From the NCBI GenBank assembly GCA_022376925.1, contig JAIOJX010000003.1, forward strand, positions 37,625,874-37,689,873: a DNA stretch of 64,000 nucleotides, read 5' to 3'. The DNA is from Tragulus kanchil (lineage: Eukaryota; Chordata; Mammalia; Artiodactyla; Tragulidae). Both the position numbers and the translations under genes were made by a program. Of this stretch, positions 54,668 through 64,000 are shown one piece after another. Below the pieces are notes generated by a model. That model worked only from the letters and a program-made list of their open reading frames with translations, had not been told where the DNA came from and did no database searches. Every line of letters starts with the position of its first letter. The first letter of the stretch is position 1.

Positions 54668-56920
54668 TTCTTCTCTCTTCTAGTATGGCTACTAGATAGC
54701 AACCAACAGTGTCTGCTATAACACACAGTTTTCCCATCTCTTTTTCTGTTCTTCCTAGAAAATTCCATAACCATATGGCTCTGAATTCAATATATGAGAG
54801 ATGAAATGAGCATTAAATTTCCATATGGAACTGTTTTCTCTTCTGTATCTCCATGCTCTTTTATGCTTTCAGACTTTCATATATGCTCTTGTATCTGCTT
54901 ATCATTCCTCTATCTATTGCTTTTTTTTTTTTAAACCTTTATTTTGCTTTTAGCTTTTACAGAGTTTTGTTGTTTACAGATATGAATGTTCCCCGATTAG
55001 TCATATGTATATCCAAGGCCTGCACTATCATAAGTGAAGAAAATAGCTCTAGTCATTGCTCTGTGAGAAAAGGGGATCCTTCAGGGGTGCTGTGTGATGG
55101 TTGGGAGGGGTGGGAAGGGGGGGATATCTATTGCTTTTCATTCAGGATTTAACCAATGGGATTTCATCCATTTATTCATTCACTTTGCACCTGACAAATG
55201 TCTGTCTATGATAAGCCAGGCATATAAAAATCATGAAGGTAAGTATAGACACTGCCAATGATGGAAGAGAAGAAGAATGAAGCAACACTCAAATAAATAG
55301 TGAGTCCTAATATGGAGAATTCATCTGAGCTTTGAGTTACCAATGTCACCTAAGTTAGAAGGCTGACCTTGTTGGAGGAGGTGATGCTTCAGTGGTCTCT
55401 GGAAAAGGTCACAAAGGTAGGAGGAAAGAGTGGCTGTTCCAGGCTGGGCAGAGTCCCGAGAGAATATGGTTCCTTCAGGAACATTCAATGGTAAAGCCTG
55501 AGTCCCATTCAGTGGTTAGAGAGAAATCACCTCTTAACACCCTCATGGAGATTTTATATCAGTCTTAGTAGGTTTGTTATATGTGAATGTTTTATAAGCT
55601 ATCCTATACAAATCAGTGAGTTATTATGTATTAGTGAAAAAAGCAAGAGATTGGAGTTCGATGTATATTTGATTTCTGACACTTTCACTCATTCTGTAAT
55701 TTTAGGCAAGATAGTCCCCTTCATTGAAGGTCTTTCTTATCTGTAAAAGTAGAAATTCAAAATAAGTTAGAATTTGCAAACAAATGGCTTGGGTTTTCTT
55801 CTCTCTTCTAGTATGGCTACTAGATAGCAACCAACAGTGTCTGCTATAACACACAGTTTTCCCATCTCTTTTTCTGTTCTTCCTAGAAAATTCCATAACC
55901 ATATGGCTCTGAATTCAATATATGAGAGATGAAATGAGCATTAAATTTCCATATGGAACTGTTTTCTCTTCTGTATCTCCATGCTCTTTTATGCTTTCAG
56001 ACTTTCATATATGCTCTTGTATCTGCTTATCATTCCTCTATCTATTGCTTTTTTTTTTTTAAACCTTTATTTTGCTTTTAGCTTTTACAGAGTTTTGTTG
56101 TTTACAGATATGAATGTTCCCCGATTAGTCATATGTATATCCAAGGCCTGCACTATCATAAGTGAAGAAAATAGCTCTAGTCATTGCTCTGTGAGAAAAG
56201 GGGATCCTTCAGGGGTGCTGTGTGATGGTTGGGAGGGGTGGGAAGGGGGGGATATCTATTGCTTTTCATTCAGGATTTAACCAATGGGATTTCATCCATT
56301 TATTCATTCACTTTGCACCTGACAAATGTCTGTCTATGATAAGCCAGGCATATAAAAATCATGAAGGTAAGTATAGACACTGCCAATGATGGAAGAGAAG
56401 AAGAATGAAGCAACACTCAAATAAATAGTGAGTCCTAATATGGAGAATTCATCTGAGCTTTGAGTTACCAATGTCACCTAAGTTAGAAGGCTGACCTTGT
56501 TGGAGGAGGTGATGCTTCAGTGGTCTCTGGAAAAGGTCACAAAGGTAGGAGGAAAGAGTGGCTGTTCCAGGCTGGGCAGAGTCCCGAGAGAATATGGTTC
56601 CTTCAGGAACATTCAATGGTAAAGCCTGAGTCCCATTCAGTGGTTAGAGAGAAATCACCTCTTAACACCCTCATGGAGATTTTATATCAGTCTTAGTAGG
56701 TTTGTTATATGTGAATGTTTTATAAGCTATCCTATACAAATCAGTGAGTTATTATGTATTAGTGAAAAAAGCAAGAGATTGGAGTTCGATGTATATTTGA
56801 TTTCTGACACTTTCACTCATTCTGTAATTTTAGGCAAGATAGTCCCCTTCATTGAAGGTCTTTCTTATCTGTAAAAGTAGAACAATTATGAAGCTCCAAA
56901 ATAAGTTAGAATTTGCAAAA
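54668..56920 (+). repeat. D19: direct tandem duplication, 1,128 bp unit
   Basis: Copy 1 is 54668-55795 and copy 2 is 55796-~56920. Start 'ttcttctctcttctagtatg'. The last ~45 bp of copy 1 differ from copy 2 ('gtagaaattcaaaataag' versus 'gtagaacaattatgaagctccaaaataag'), right beside the join. Confidence 0.97.
55103..55123 (+). repeat. G-quadruplex-type motif
   Basis: Four G-runs with one- and two-base loops (ggg a gggg t ggg aa ggggggg). Identical at 56231-56251 in the second D19 copy. Confidence 0.7.
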
Positions 56921-57114
56921 CACCAAGTGGCTGACTCATAATGAATTTTTAACAAATATTACCTCTCTTCCTTCTACCTCAGTATTAACTTCGGGTATTA
57001 ATTTCTTGAAATTCTCTCTTTACTTGGCACCATGATTCTCTGTCTTCTAGTTCTCAGCCTCAGTACCATAACTGCTCCTTTTGGTCTCCACCATGGATTT
57101 CCTTCCATGGATGC

Positions 57115-57285
57115 TCAGGAAGATCCCTGGAGGAGGGCATGGCAATCCACTCTTCTTCATCACCGATTCAGTGGACAAGAGATTGAGCAACCTCTGATAG
57201 ATGGTGAAGGACAGAGAAGCCTGGTGTGCTGCCGTCCATGGAATCACAAAAAGTTGCACATGTCTGAGCAACTGAACACCACCAC
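57115..57285 (+). mobile_element. BovA-type SINE (first D20 copy)
   Basis: 'gaggagggcatggcaatcca', 'gatagatggtgaaggacaga' and 'agcctggtgtgctgccgtcc' match the BovA body. Second copy at 58191-58360 with several point differences. Confidence 0.87.
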
Positions 57286-57404
57286 CACCAAGCTGCACAT
57301 GAGGTCTCCAGAACCTTACATCTTATAACTGAAAGTGATCAATAACTCTCATTTAACATACTCTCCAGTCTCTGGTAAATAACATTTTGCTGTTACTAGG
57401 AATC

Positions 57405-57575
57405 TGAGTTTTTTTATTTTATTTTTAGATTTCAGGCAATACAAGTGAGATCATGCAATGCTTGTCATTCTGTGGTTAGCTTATTTCACTTAGCATAGTG
57501 TCTTTCATTTGCATCCAAATTGTGGCAAGTGGAAGAATATCTTCTTTCTCATGCATGAATAATATTCCATTATAT
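57405..57575 (-). mobile_element. L1 fragment, minus strand, cut at the D20 junction
   Basis: 'acaagtgagatcatgcaatg' and 'gcatgaataatattccatta' are the reverse complement of the L1 3' region; it continues only in the next copy at 58480 onward. Confidence 0.82.
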
Positions 57576-58190
57576 GTTAGAAGGCTGACCTTGTTGGATT
57601 GCTTCAAAAGGTCACAAAGGTAGGAGGAAAGAGTGGCTGTTCCAGGCTGGGCAGAGTCCCGAGAGAATATGGTTCCTTCAGGAACATTCAATGGTAAAGC
57701 CTGAGTCCCATTCAGTGGTTAGAGAGAAATCACCTCTTAACACCCTCATGGAGATTTTATATCAGTCTTAGTAGGTTTGTTATATGTGAATGTTTTATAA
57801 GCTATCCTATACAAATCAGTGAGTTATTATGTATTAGTGAAAAAAGCAAGAGATTGGAGTTCGATGTATATTTGATTTCTGACACTTTCACTCATTCTGT
57901 AATTTTAGGCAAGATAGTCCCCTTCATTGAAGGTCTTTCTTATCTGTAAAAGTAGAACAATTATGAAGCTCCAAAATAAGTTAGAATTTGCAAAACACCA
58001 AGTGGCTGACTCATAATGAATTTTTAACAAATATTACCTCTCTTCCTTCTACCTCAGTATTAACTTCGGGTATTAATTTCTTGAAATTCTCTCTTTACTT
58101 GGCACCATGATTCTCTGTCTTCTAGTTCTCAGCCTCAGTACCATAACTGCTCCTTTTGGTCTCCACCATGGATTTCCCTTCCATGGATGC

Positions 58191-58360
58191 TCAGGAAGAT
58201 CCCTGGAGGAGGGCATGGCAATCCACTCTCTTCTTCATCACCGATTCAGTGGACATGAGTTTGAGCAAGCTCTGATAGATGGTGAAGGACAGAGAAGCCT
58301 GGTGTGCTGCCGTCCATGGAATCACAAAAAGTTGCACATGTCTGAGCAACTGAACACCAC
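58191..58360 (+). mobile_element. BovA-type SINE (second D20 copy)
   Basis: Same insertion as 57115-57285; reads 'gtggacatgagtttgagcaagctctg', closer to the BovA consensus than copy 1 ('gtggacaagagattgagcaacctctg'). Confidence 0.87.
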
Positions 58361-58682
58361 CACCACCAAGCTGCACATGAGGTCTCCAGAACCTTACATC
58401 TTATAACTGAAAGTGATCAATAACTCTCATTTAACATACTCTCCAGTCTCTGGTAAATAACATTTTGCTGTTACTAGGAATCTGAGTTTTTTTATTTTAT
58501 TTTTAGATTTCAGGCAATACAAGTGAGATCATGCAATGCTTGTCATTCTGTGGTTAGCTTATTTCACTTAGCATAGTGTCTTTCATTTGCATCCAAATTG
58601 TGGCAAGTGGAAGAATATCTTCTTTCTCATGCATGAATAATATTCCATTATATGTAAATACGCCACACATTTTCTTCCCCGT

Positions 58683-58696
58683 CCCCCCCCCCCCCC
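58683..58696 (+). repeat. Poly-C tract (14 C), D21 copy 1
   Basis: In D21 copy 2 the same tract at 59778-59798 has about 21 C, with the preceding 'ccgt' lost. Confidence 0.9.
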
Positions 58697-58787
58697 ACAT
58701 TTTCTTGATCCATTTATCTGTTGACAGACACAGGTTGTTTCCATGTCTTGGATTTTTTTTTTTTTTTTTACCACTTTTGTTTTTTTA

Positions 58788-58908
58788 ATTATTTATTTAT
58801 TTGGCTGCGCTGGGTCTTAGTTGTGGCATGTGGGATCTAGTTCCCCGACCAGGGATCAAACCTGAGTCTCCTGCATTGGAAACACAACTGGACCACCAGG
58901 GAAGTCCC
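58788..58908 (-). mobile_element. CHR-2 SINE, minus strand, nested in L1, with target-site duplication
   Basis: 'tttggctgcgctgggtctta', 'gatctagttccccgaccagg' and 'ggaccaccagggaagtccc' are its reverse complement. 'tgtcttggat' at 58744-58753 and 58909-58918 is a perfect 10-bp target-site duplication. Copy at 59889-60009. Confidence 0.92.
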
Positions 58909-59670
58909 TGTCTTGGATGTTTTGAATAATGACGAAAGAATTTGGGAATACAGATAATCTCTTCAAGATACTGATTTAGTTTCTTTTGGATATATACCCA
59001 GAAGTGGGATTGTTGGATTTAGTAGTTCTGTTCACAGTTTTTTGAGAAGACTCTGTACTGTTTTCCACAGTAACTGCACCATTTATATTACCAGCAGCAC
59101 TACACAGGGTTCACTTTTCTTCATAACATCTTTAACACATGTTAACTTCTGACTTATTAATAACAGCCATTTTAGGAAGTGTGTGGTATTTTATGGTAGT
59201 TATGATTTGCATTTTCCTGGTTATTAGTGATGGTGGGAAGCCTTTCATTTACCTGTTGGCCATTTGTGCATCTTTGGAAAACTGTTCAGATTCTTCACCA
59301 ATTTCTAACTGAATTCCTCCTGAATTGTATGACTTCCTTATACATTTTGTATATTAACTCATGTAAGATATATGGCTGGCAAATATCTTCTACCATTTCA
59401 TAGGTTTCCTTCACATTTTGTGGATTGCAACCTTTGCTGTGCAGAAAGTTTTTAGTTTTATGTAGTCCCACTTATTTATTTTCACTTTTGTTGCTTGTGC
59501 CTTTGGTGTCGATTTCAAGAATGATTGCTAAAATCAAAGAGCTTTTCCTTGTATTTTCTTCTATGAATTTTACCATTTCATGACTTATGTATGTCTTTAA
59601 TCCATTTTGAGTTCCTTTTTTACATATGCTATAAGATAAGGAAGACTGTCTTTCATGCATTCGGATTTTA

Positions 59671-60760
59671 AGCATAGTGTCTTTCATTTGCATCCAAATT
59701 GTGGCAAGTGGAAGAATATCTTCTTTCTCATGCATGAATAATATTCCATTATATGTAAATACGCCACACATTTTCTTCCCCCCCCCCCCCCCCCCCCCAC
59801 ATTTTCTTGATCCATTTATCTGTTGACAGACACAGGTTGTTTCCATGTCTTGGATTTTTTTTTTTTTTTTTACCACTTTTGTTTTTTTAATTATTTATTT
59901 ATTTGGCTGCGCTGGGTCTTAGTTGTGGCATGTGGGATCTAGTTCCCCGACCAGGGATCAAACCTGAGTCTCCTGCATTGGAAACACAACTGGACCACCA
60001 GGGAAGTCCCTGTCTTGGATGTTTTGAATAATGACGAAAGAATTTGGGAATACAGATAATCTCTTCAAGATACTGATTTAGTTTCTTTTGGATATATACC
60101 CAGAAGTGGGATTGTTGGATTTAGTAGTTCTGTTCACAGTTTTTTGAGAAGACTCTGTACTGTTTTCCACAGTAACTGCACCATTTATATTACCAGCAGC
60201 ACTACACAGGGTTCACTTTTCTTCATAACATCTTTAACACATGTTAACTTCTGACTTATTAATAACAGCCATTTTAGGAAGTGTGTGGTATTTTATGGTA
60301 GTTATGATTTGCATTTTCCTGGTTATTAGTGATGGTGGGAAGCCTTTCATTTACCTGTTGGCCATTTGTGCATCTTTGGAAAACTGTTCAGATTCTTCAC
60401 CAATTTCTAACTGAATTCCTCCTGAATTGTATGACTTCCTTATACATTTTGTATATTAACTCATGTAAGATATATGGCTGGCAAATATCTTCTACCATTT
60501 CATAGGTTTCCTTCACATTTTGTGGATTGCAACCTTTGCTGTGCAGAAAGTTTTTAGTTTTATGTAGTCCCACTTATTTATTTTCACTTTTGTTGCTTGT
60601 GCCTTTGGTGTCGATTTCAAGAATGATTGCTAAAATCAAAGAGCTTTTCCTTGTATTTTCTTCTATGAATTTTACCATTTCATGACTTATGTATGTCTTT
60701 AATCCATTTTGAGTTCCTTTTTTACATATGCTATAAGATAAGGGAAGACTGTCTTTTATT
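59671..60760 (-). mobile_element. L1 and nested CHR-2 SINE (second D21 copy)
   Basis: Same L1 and same SINE insertion as 58570-59650, including the 10-bp target-site duplication. Not an independent insertion. Confidence 0.9.
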
Positions 60761-61020
60761 ATTTCACAGTAACCAATGGCTTCTGAGGTGTCTTAAAATT
60801 GTGATATTTTCAAAGAGGCATTATCTGTAGCTTATCTATGCTTATTCATATATATGCAAATGAAGCTAAACCAGAGTTTCCTCTTTTTTTTTTATGCACA
60901 TAAAAGAAAATCAACCAGGTCTCTGAATTATAAGCCTCAGTTAACTAGAAGGCAACAAAAATATGCTGGAAGCCAACAAATGTTTTTTCTGCCTTTGATT
61001 CTACATTTTTTTTTTCCAAA

Positions 61021-61281
61021 TTTTGGCCTCTTTTATTATTTTATTTATTTATTTATTTTCATCCATCTTTATTCTTTGGCCTGTGTGGGCCTCCCACTGC
61101 AGTGGCCTCTCCTTGCAGAGCTCCAGCTCTGGGTGCACGCACTCCAGAGCAGTGGCTCGTAATTGGACACACTGGTCCAGCCACTCTGTAGCATGTAGGA
61201 TCTTCCCAGGCCAGGGATAGAACCAGTGCACCTTGCACTGCAAGGCTGACTCTCTACCCACTGAACCACCAAGGAAACCCT
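61021..61281 (-). mobile_element. CHR-2-like SINE, minus strand (first D22 copy)
   Basis: 'ttcatccatctttattcttt', 'gtgggcctcccactgcagtg' and 'ctgaaccaccaaggaaacc' are the reverse complement of the CHR-2-like element. It accounts for the frames at 61023-61272. Second copy at 62220-62478. Confidence 0.9.
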
Positions 61282-61587
61282 CTACCTTCTTTTTAAAACT
61301 GACATTGTTAATGTGGGTTCAGGGTGAGGCTACGGTCATTGTGCTATGGATGATACGGCTTCCTTTTTACCAAAGCTCCACCCAGAGTTGTATTTTTCAG
61401 CCACATTGCTCTTCTTGAGGCAGGAGAAGTCCTGGATATTTCTCGCCTGGAATTTCATCTGAACTACTGTACCTTGGCAATTCATATTTATGATCAGAAA
61501 AGTGTCCAGTTGTGCAAATGTCTGAGGATGTTGGTGAGAGAAGCCTCAATATGGAATTTCTTTACACACTTTTTTTACTTTACCTAT
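61282..61587. other. Unassigned sequence (copied at 62479-62785)
   Basis: No gene or repeat recognised. Confidence 0.45.
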
Positions 61588-61610
61588 AAAAAAGTAATTT
61601 TTTAATTTTT

Positions 61611-61950
61611 GAATTCCTCCTGAATTGTATGACTTCCTTATACATTTTGTATATTAACTCATGTAAGATATATGGCTGGCAAATATCTTCTACCATTTCA
61701 TAGGTTTCCTTCACATTTTGTGGATTGCAACCTTTGCTGTGCAGAAAGTTTTTAGTTTTATGTAGTCCCACTTATTTATTTTCACTTTTGTTGCTTGTGC
61801 CTTTGGTGTCGATTTCAAGAATGATTGCTAAAATCAAAGAGCTTTTCCTTGTATTTTCTTCTATGAATTTTACCATTTCATGACTTATGTATGTCTTTAA
61901 TCCATTTTGAGTTCCTTTTTTACATATGCTATAAGATAAGGGAAGACTGT
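61611..61950 (-). mobile_element. L1 fragment, minus strand (third staggered copy)
   Basis: Repeats the segment at 59312-59650 and 60413-60755, starting at the D22 junction. Confidence 0.88.
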
Positions 61951-62219
61951 CTTTTATTATTTCACAGTAACCAATGGCTTCTGAGGTGTCTTAAAATTGT
62001 GATATTTTCAAAGAGGCATTATCTGTAGCTTATCTATGCTTATTCATATATATGCAAATGAAGCTAAACCAGAGTTTCCTCTTTTTTTTTTATGCACATA
62101 AAAGAAAATCAACCAGGTCTCTGAATTATAAGCCTCAGTTAACTAGAAGGCAACAAAAATATGCTGGAAGCCAACAAATGTTTTTTCTGCCTTTGATTCT
62201 ACATTTTTTTTTTCCAAAT

Positions 62220-62478
62220 TTTGGCCTCTTTTATTATTTTATTTATTTATTTATTTTCATCCATCTTTATTCTTTGGCCTGTGTGGGCCTCCCACTGCAG
62301 TGGCCTCTCCTTGCAGAGCTCCAGCTCTGGGTGCACGCACTCCAGAGCAGTGGCTCGAATTGTAAACACAGGTCCAGCCTCTCTGTAGCATGTAGGATCT
62401 TCCCAGGCCAGGGATAGAACCAGTGCACCTTGCACTGCAAGGCTGACTCTCTACCCACTGAACCACCAAGGAAACCCT
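62220..62478 (-). mobile_element. CHR-2-like SINE, minus strand (second D22 copy)
   Basis: Same insertion as 61021-61281 with a short divergent patch near 62,356-62,372. Confidence 0.9.
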
Positions 62479-62785
62479 CTACCTTCTTTTTAAAACTGAC
62501 ATTGTTAATGTGGGTTCAGGGTGAGGCTACGGTCATTGTGCTATGGATGATACGGCTTCCTTTTTACCAAAGCTCCACCCAGAGTTGTATTTTTCAGCCA
62601 CATTGCTCTTCTTGAGGCAGGAGAAGTCCTGGATATTTCTCGCCTGGAATTTCATCTGAACTACTGTACCTTGGCAATTCATATTTATGATCAGAAAAGT
62701 GTCCAGTTGTGCAAATGTCTGAGGATGTTGGTGAGAGAAGCCTCAATATGGAATTTCTTTACACACTTTTTTTACTTTACCTATA

Positions 62786-64000
62786 GTATACATCAAAACA
62801 AAAATTAGTATTCAATTGAAATAGTATTTTGGCCACATCTTCCCCTAGATTTGTGCTTAACTTTGTTCCGGCATTGTATTACTTTTATTTTTATATTTTA
62901 ATATGTGTTTTCCACTATGAGGTGGACTGTTTTCCATCATTTCTGGAAGTACTGAGGGTTCAAATTAGAAATAATTAATAAATATTAAAGACACAAACTG
63001 AGTCCAAGGTTTAATTTACATGAGCCATTTAAAAGATATTTTAAAATGTATATGAATGCCATATATAGAACTCCAAATACATGCCCAGATTCTAAATAGT
63101 AAGCAGAAATAATTCATTATTAACTATTGAAATTCTCATGTTTTCAACCATGAATAAATACTAATGAGAGAAATCAAAGTAGTTTGTACAAATTATTTGA
63201 TCACTCATCCTGGAAAATGAAAAAAGAGAGGAAGATGTAAGAATAGTATTTTCAAACTCAAATCAAACCAGGGAGATCTGCTTCTTTAATGAGTAGATTG
63301 AAGCATCATCAGTCTTGATTTGGAAAAACGTAAGCTATTAAGTGGAAATTGGATGGCTAAGTCTTCTCACAAGAAATGAATAGTATAACACCACTGTTTC
63401 TTTGAATATGACTTTCATCAATGAATAAATTGGAAGACAGAGTTCTCTAGCATGATCAATTCAAGATAGATGATCAAATATTAAAGAGCATATCCTTATT
63501 ATTATTACTTTTGACTCTCTGATGGGGAAGTTATACATTAAAGAGTACTTTAGAAAAACATCTTCCAGAAAAATGTTTCTTTTGCAAATATTTCTCTGGA
63601 TCTTCCCTATATTTTGTTAGGACTTAGTCGTGCCTGTTATGTAATAATCCACAGTGTTGTCACTTTACTAAAATCTTCTGGAACTGAACATCTAATTCGT
63701 CAATGGCAGTTTAAAATCTGGGCTACAGTGAAGACCATCCTTCACAAATCTGCAGGTTTAACTTTGATTCTTTGACAAGAGCTGGCTAGAGGTAAGGGAA
63801 GGTCTCACTCCTGCAAGCCTGGACTTTGTATTGTAGCTATTTATAGACGCCTTCCTTCCTGAACCAGTGGCCTGATGAGGTAACACTCTGGGAATTGTAA
63901 TGAGAACCATTGTTTCAACTGCCTTTGGGCTGGCTTCAGGTGGCTGTACTCTTATCTTAAAGCTAAACTTTGTAGAACGATGTGTCCAAATATTCATGCA
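62786..64000. other. Single-copy AT-rich stretch, nothing recognised
   Basis: No gene, RNA or clear repeat. The 79-codon minus-strand frame at 63758-63997 has no recognisable domain and runs to the window edge. Confidence 0.45.

Larger units (their letters stand above)
56482..58655 (+). repeat. D20: direct tandem duplication, ~1,075-1,094 bp unit
   Basis: Copy 1 is 56482-57575 and copy 2 is 57576-58655. Start 'gttagaaggctgaccttgtt', also at ~55,351, so D19 and D20 overlap. 'tatatgt' is shared at junction and end. Near the join copy 2 lacks ~19 bp ('ttggaggaggtgatgcttc...' reduced to 'ttggattgcttcaaaagg'), and the copies differ in the SINE at ~57,170 versus 58,247. Confidence 0.96.
58480..59650 (-). 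mobile_element. L1 ORF2 end and 3' region, minus strand
   Basis: In order on the plus strand: 'gaataatattccattatatg', 'ccatttatctgttgacagac', 'ggatatatacccagaagtgg', 'ttttccacagtaactgcacc', 'acctgttggccatttgtgca', 'tttgctgtgcagaaagtttt', 'tatgtagtcccacttattta' and 'tccattttgagttccttttt', the reverse complement of the L1 ORF2 C-terminal third, with many mutations. It is interrupted by a CHR-2 SINE. Further copies: 59671-60754 and 61611-61950. Confidence 0.9.
58570..60754 (+). repeat. D21: direct tandem duplication, ~1,101 bp unit
   Basis: Copy 1 is 58570-~59653 and copy 2 is 59671-60754. Start 'agcatagtgtctttcatttg', also at 57,494, so D20 and D21 overlap. About 17 bp of filler ('atgcattcggatttta') precedes copy 2. 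The copies differ in the poly-C tract. Confidence 0.97.
60413..62785 (+). repeat. D22: direct tandem duplication, 1,198 bp unit
   Basis: Copy 1 is 60413-61587 and copy 2 is 61611-62785. Start 'gaattcctcctgaattgtat', also at ~59,312, so D21 and D22 overlap. A 23-bp A/T filler ('aaaaaagtaattttttaatttt') separates them. The copies differ inside the SINE ('cgtaattggacacactggtc' versus 'cgaattgtaaacacaggtc'). Confidence 0.97.

Noticed and set aside
57032..58406. MILCLLVLSLST... frames at 57032 and 58107 as signal-peptide proteins
   Set aside because: The hydrophobic start is followed at once by BovA SINE sequence and a stop; no supporting gene structure.
58480..60760. Functional L1 ORF2
   Set aside because: Many stops and frameshifts, only the 3' third is present, and it is interrupted by a SINE.
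1092..62785. The tandem copies as a satellite array or CRISPR-like array
   Set aside because: Each pair has a different sequence and only two (or three staggered) copies; there is no common repeat or spacer structure.
1092..62785. The tandem copies as transposon or retrogene insertions
   Set aside because: There are no terminal repeats, target-site duplications or A-tails at unit ends, and units contain whole older repeats plus unique flank.

Overview
The window is noncoding nuclear DNA from a ruminant (Pecora: cattle, sheep, goat or deer type). It is dense in ruminant-specific tRNA-Glu-derived SINEs (Bov-tA/BovA), cetartiodactyl CHR-2-type SINEs, and L1 3' ends of the cetartiodactyl kind. 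Older eutherian repeats (MIR, an MLT1-type LTR, degraded L1) lie among them. No intact protein gene, tRNA or rRNA was found. Every open frame is under 135 codons and most can be traced to SINEs, L1 debris or low-complexity DNA. The one recognisable gene relic is a broken, minus-strand, intronless-looking fragment of a DHHC palmitoyltransferase, closest to ZDHHC7, at about 53.98-54.27 kb.

The dominant feature is structural. At least 22 separate stretches of about 1.07-1.20 kb are each present twice in direct tandem (D1-D22 in the feature list), and the copies are nearly identical. The duplicated sequences are unrelated to one another, yet the copy-to-copy distance is almost constant. Neighbouring duplications often overlap, so parts occur three times in a staggered register (D3-D5, D9-D10, D12-D15, D17-D18, D19-D22). 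Short filler, small deletions and clustered mismatches sit close to the junctions, and single SINE insertions are cut exactly at unit edges. About 24-25 kb of the 64 kb is redundant, leaving an underlying sequence of roughly 39-40 kb. I read this mainly as a chain of sequence pieces joined without removing their ~1.1 kb overlaps (an assembly artefact), though the sequence alone cannot exclude real duplication.

Layout: 0-7 kb, Bov-tA elements and degraded L1 with D1 and D2. 7-14 kb, an MLT1-type LTR, a CHR-2 SINE and AT-rich unassigned DNA with chained D3-D5. 14-15.65 kb, single-copy DNA with a strong CTCF-like motif. 15.65-26.8 kb, D6-D10 with several SINEs and an older diverged ~0.49 kb repeat pair. 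26.8-32.3 kb, single-copy DNA plus D11, with a MIR and two L1 3' ends tail to tail. 32.3-40.4 kb, the staggered block D12-D15. 40.4-44.4 kb, an L1 3' end, two adjacent long CHR-2-like SINEs and D16. 44.4-49.7 kb, the longest stretch free of the ~1.1 kb duplications, with microsatellites, old repeats and two L1 fragments. 49.7-54.6 kb, D17-D18 and the ZDHHC7-like pseudogene. 54.7-62.8 kb, the staggered block D19-D22 over a minus-strand L1. 62.8-64 kb, unremarkable AT-rich sequence.

There is no gene set working together here. The biological content is the repeat landscape, one pseudogene and one candidate architectural (CTCF) site.
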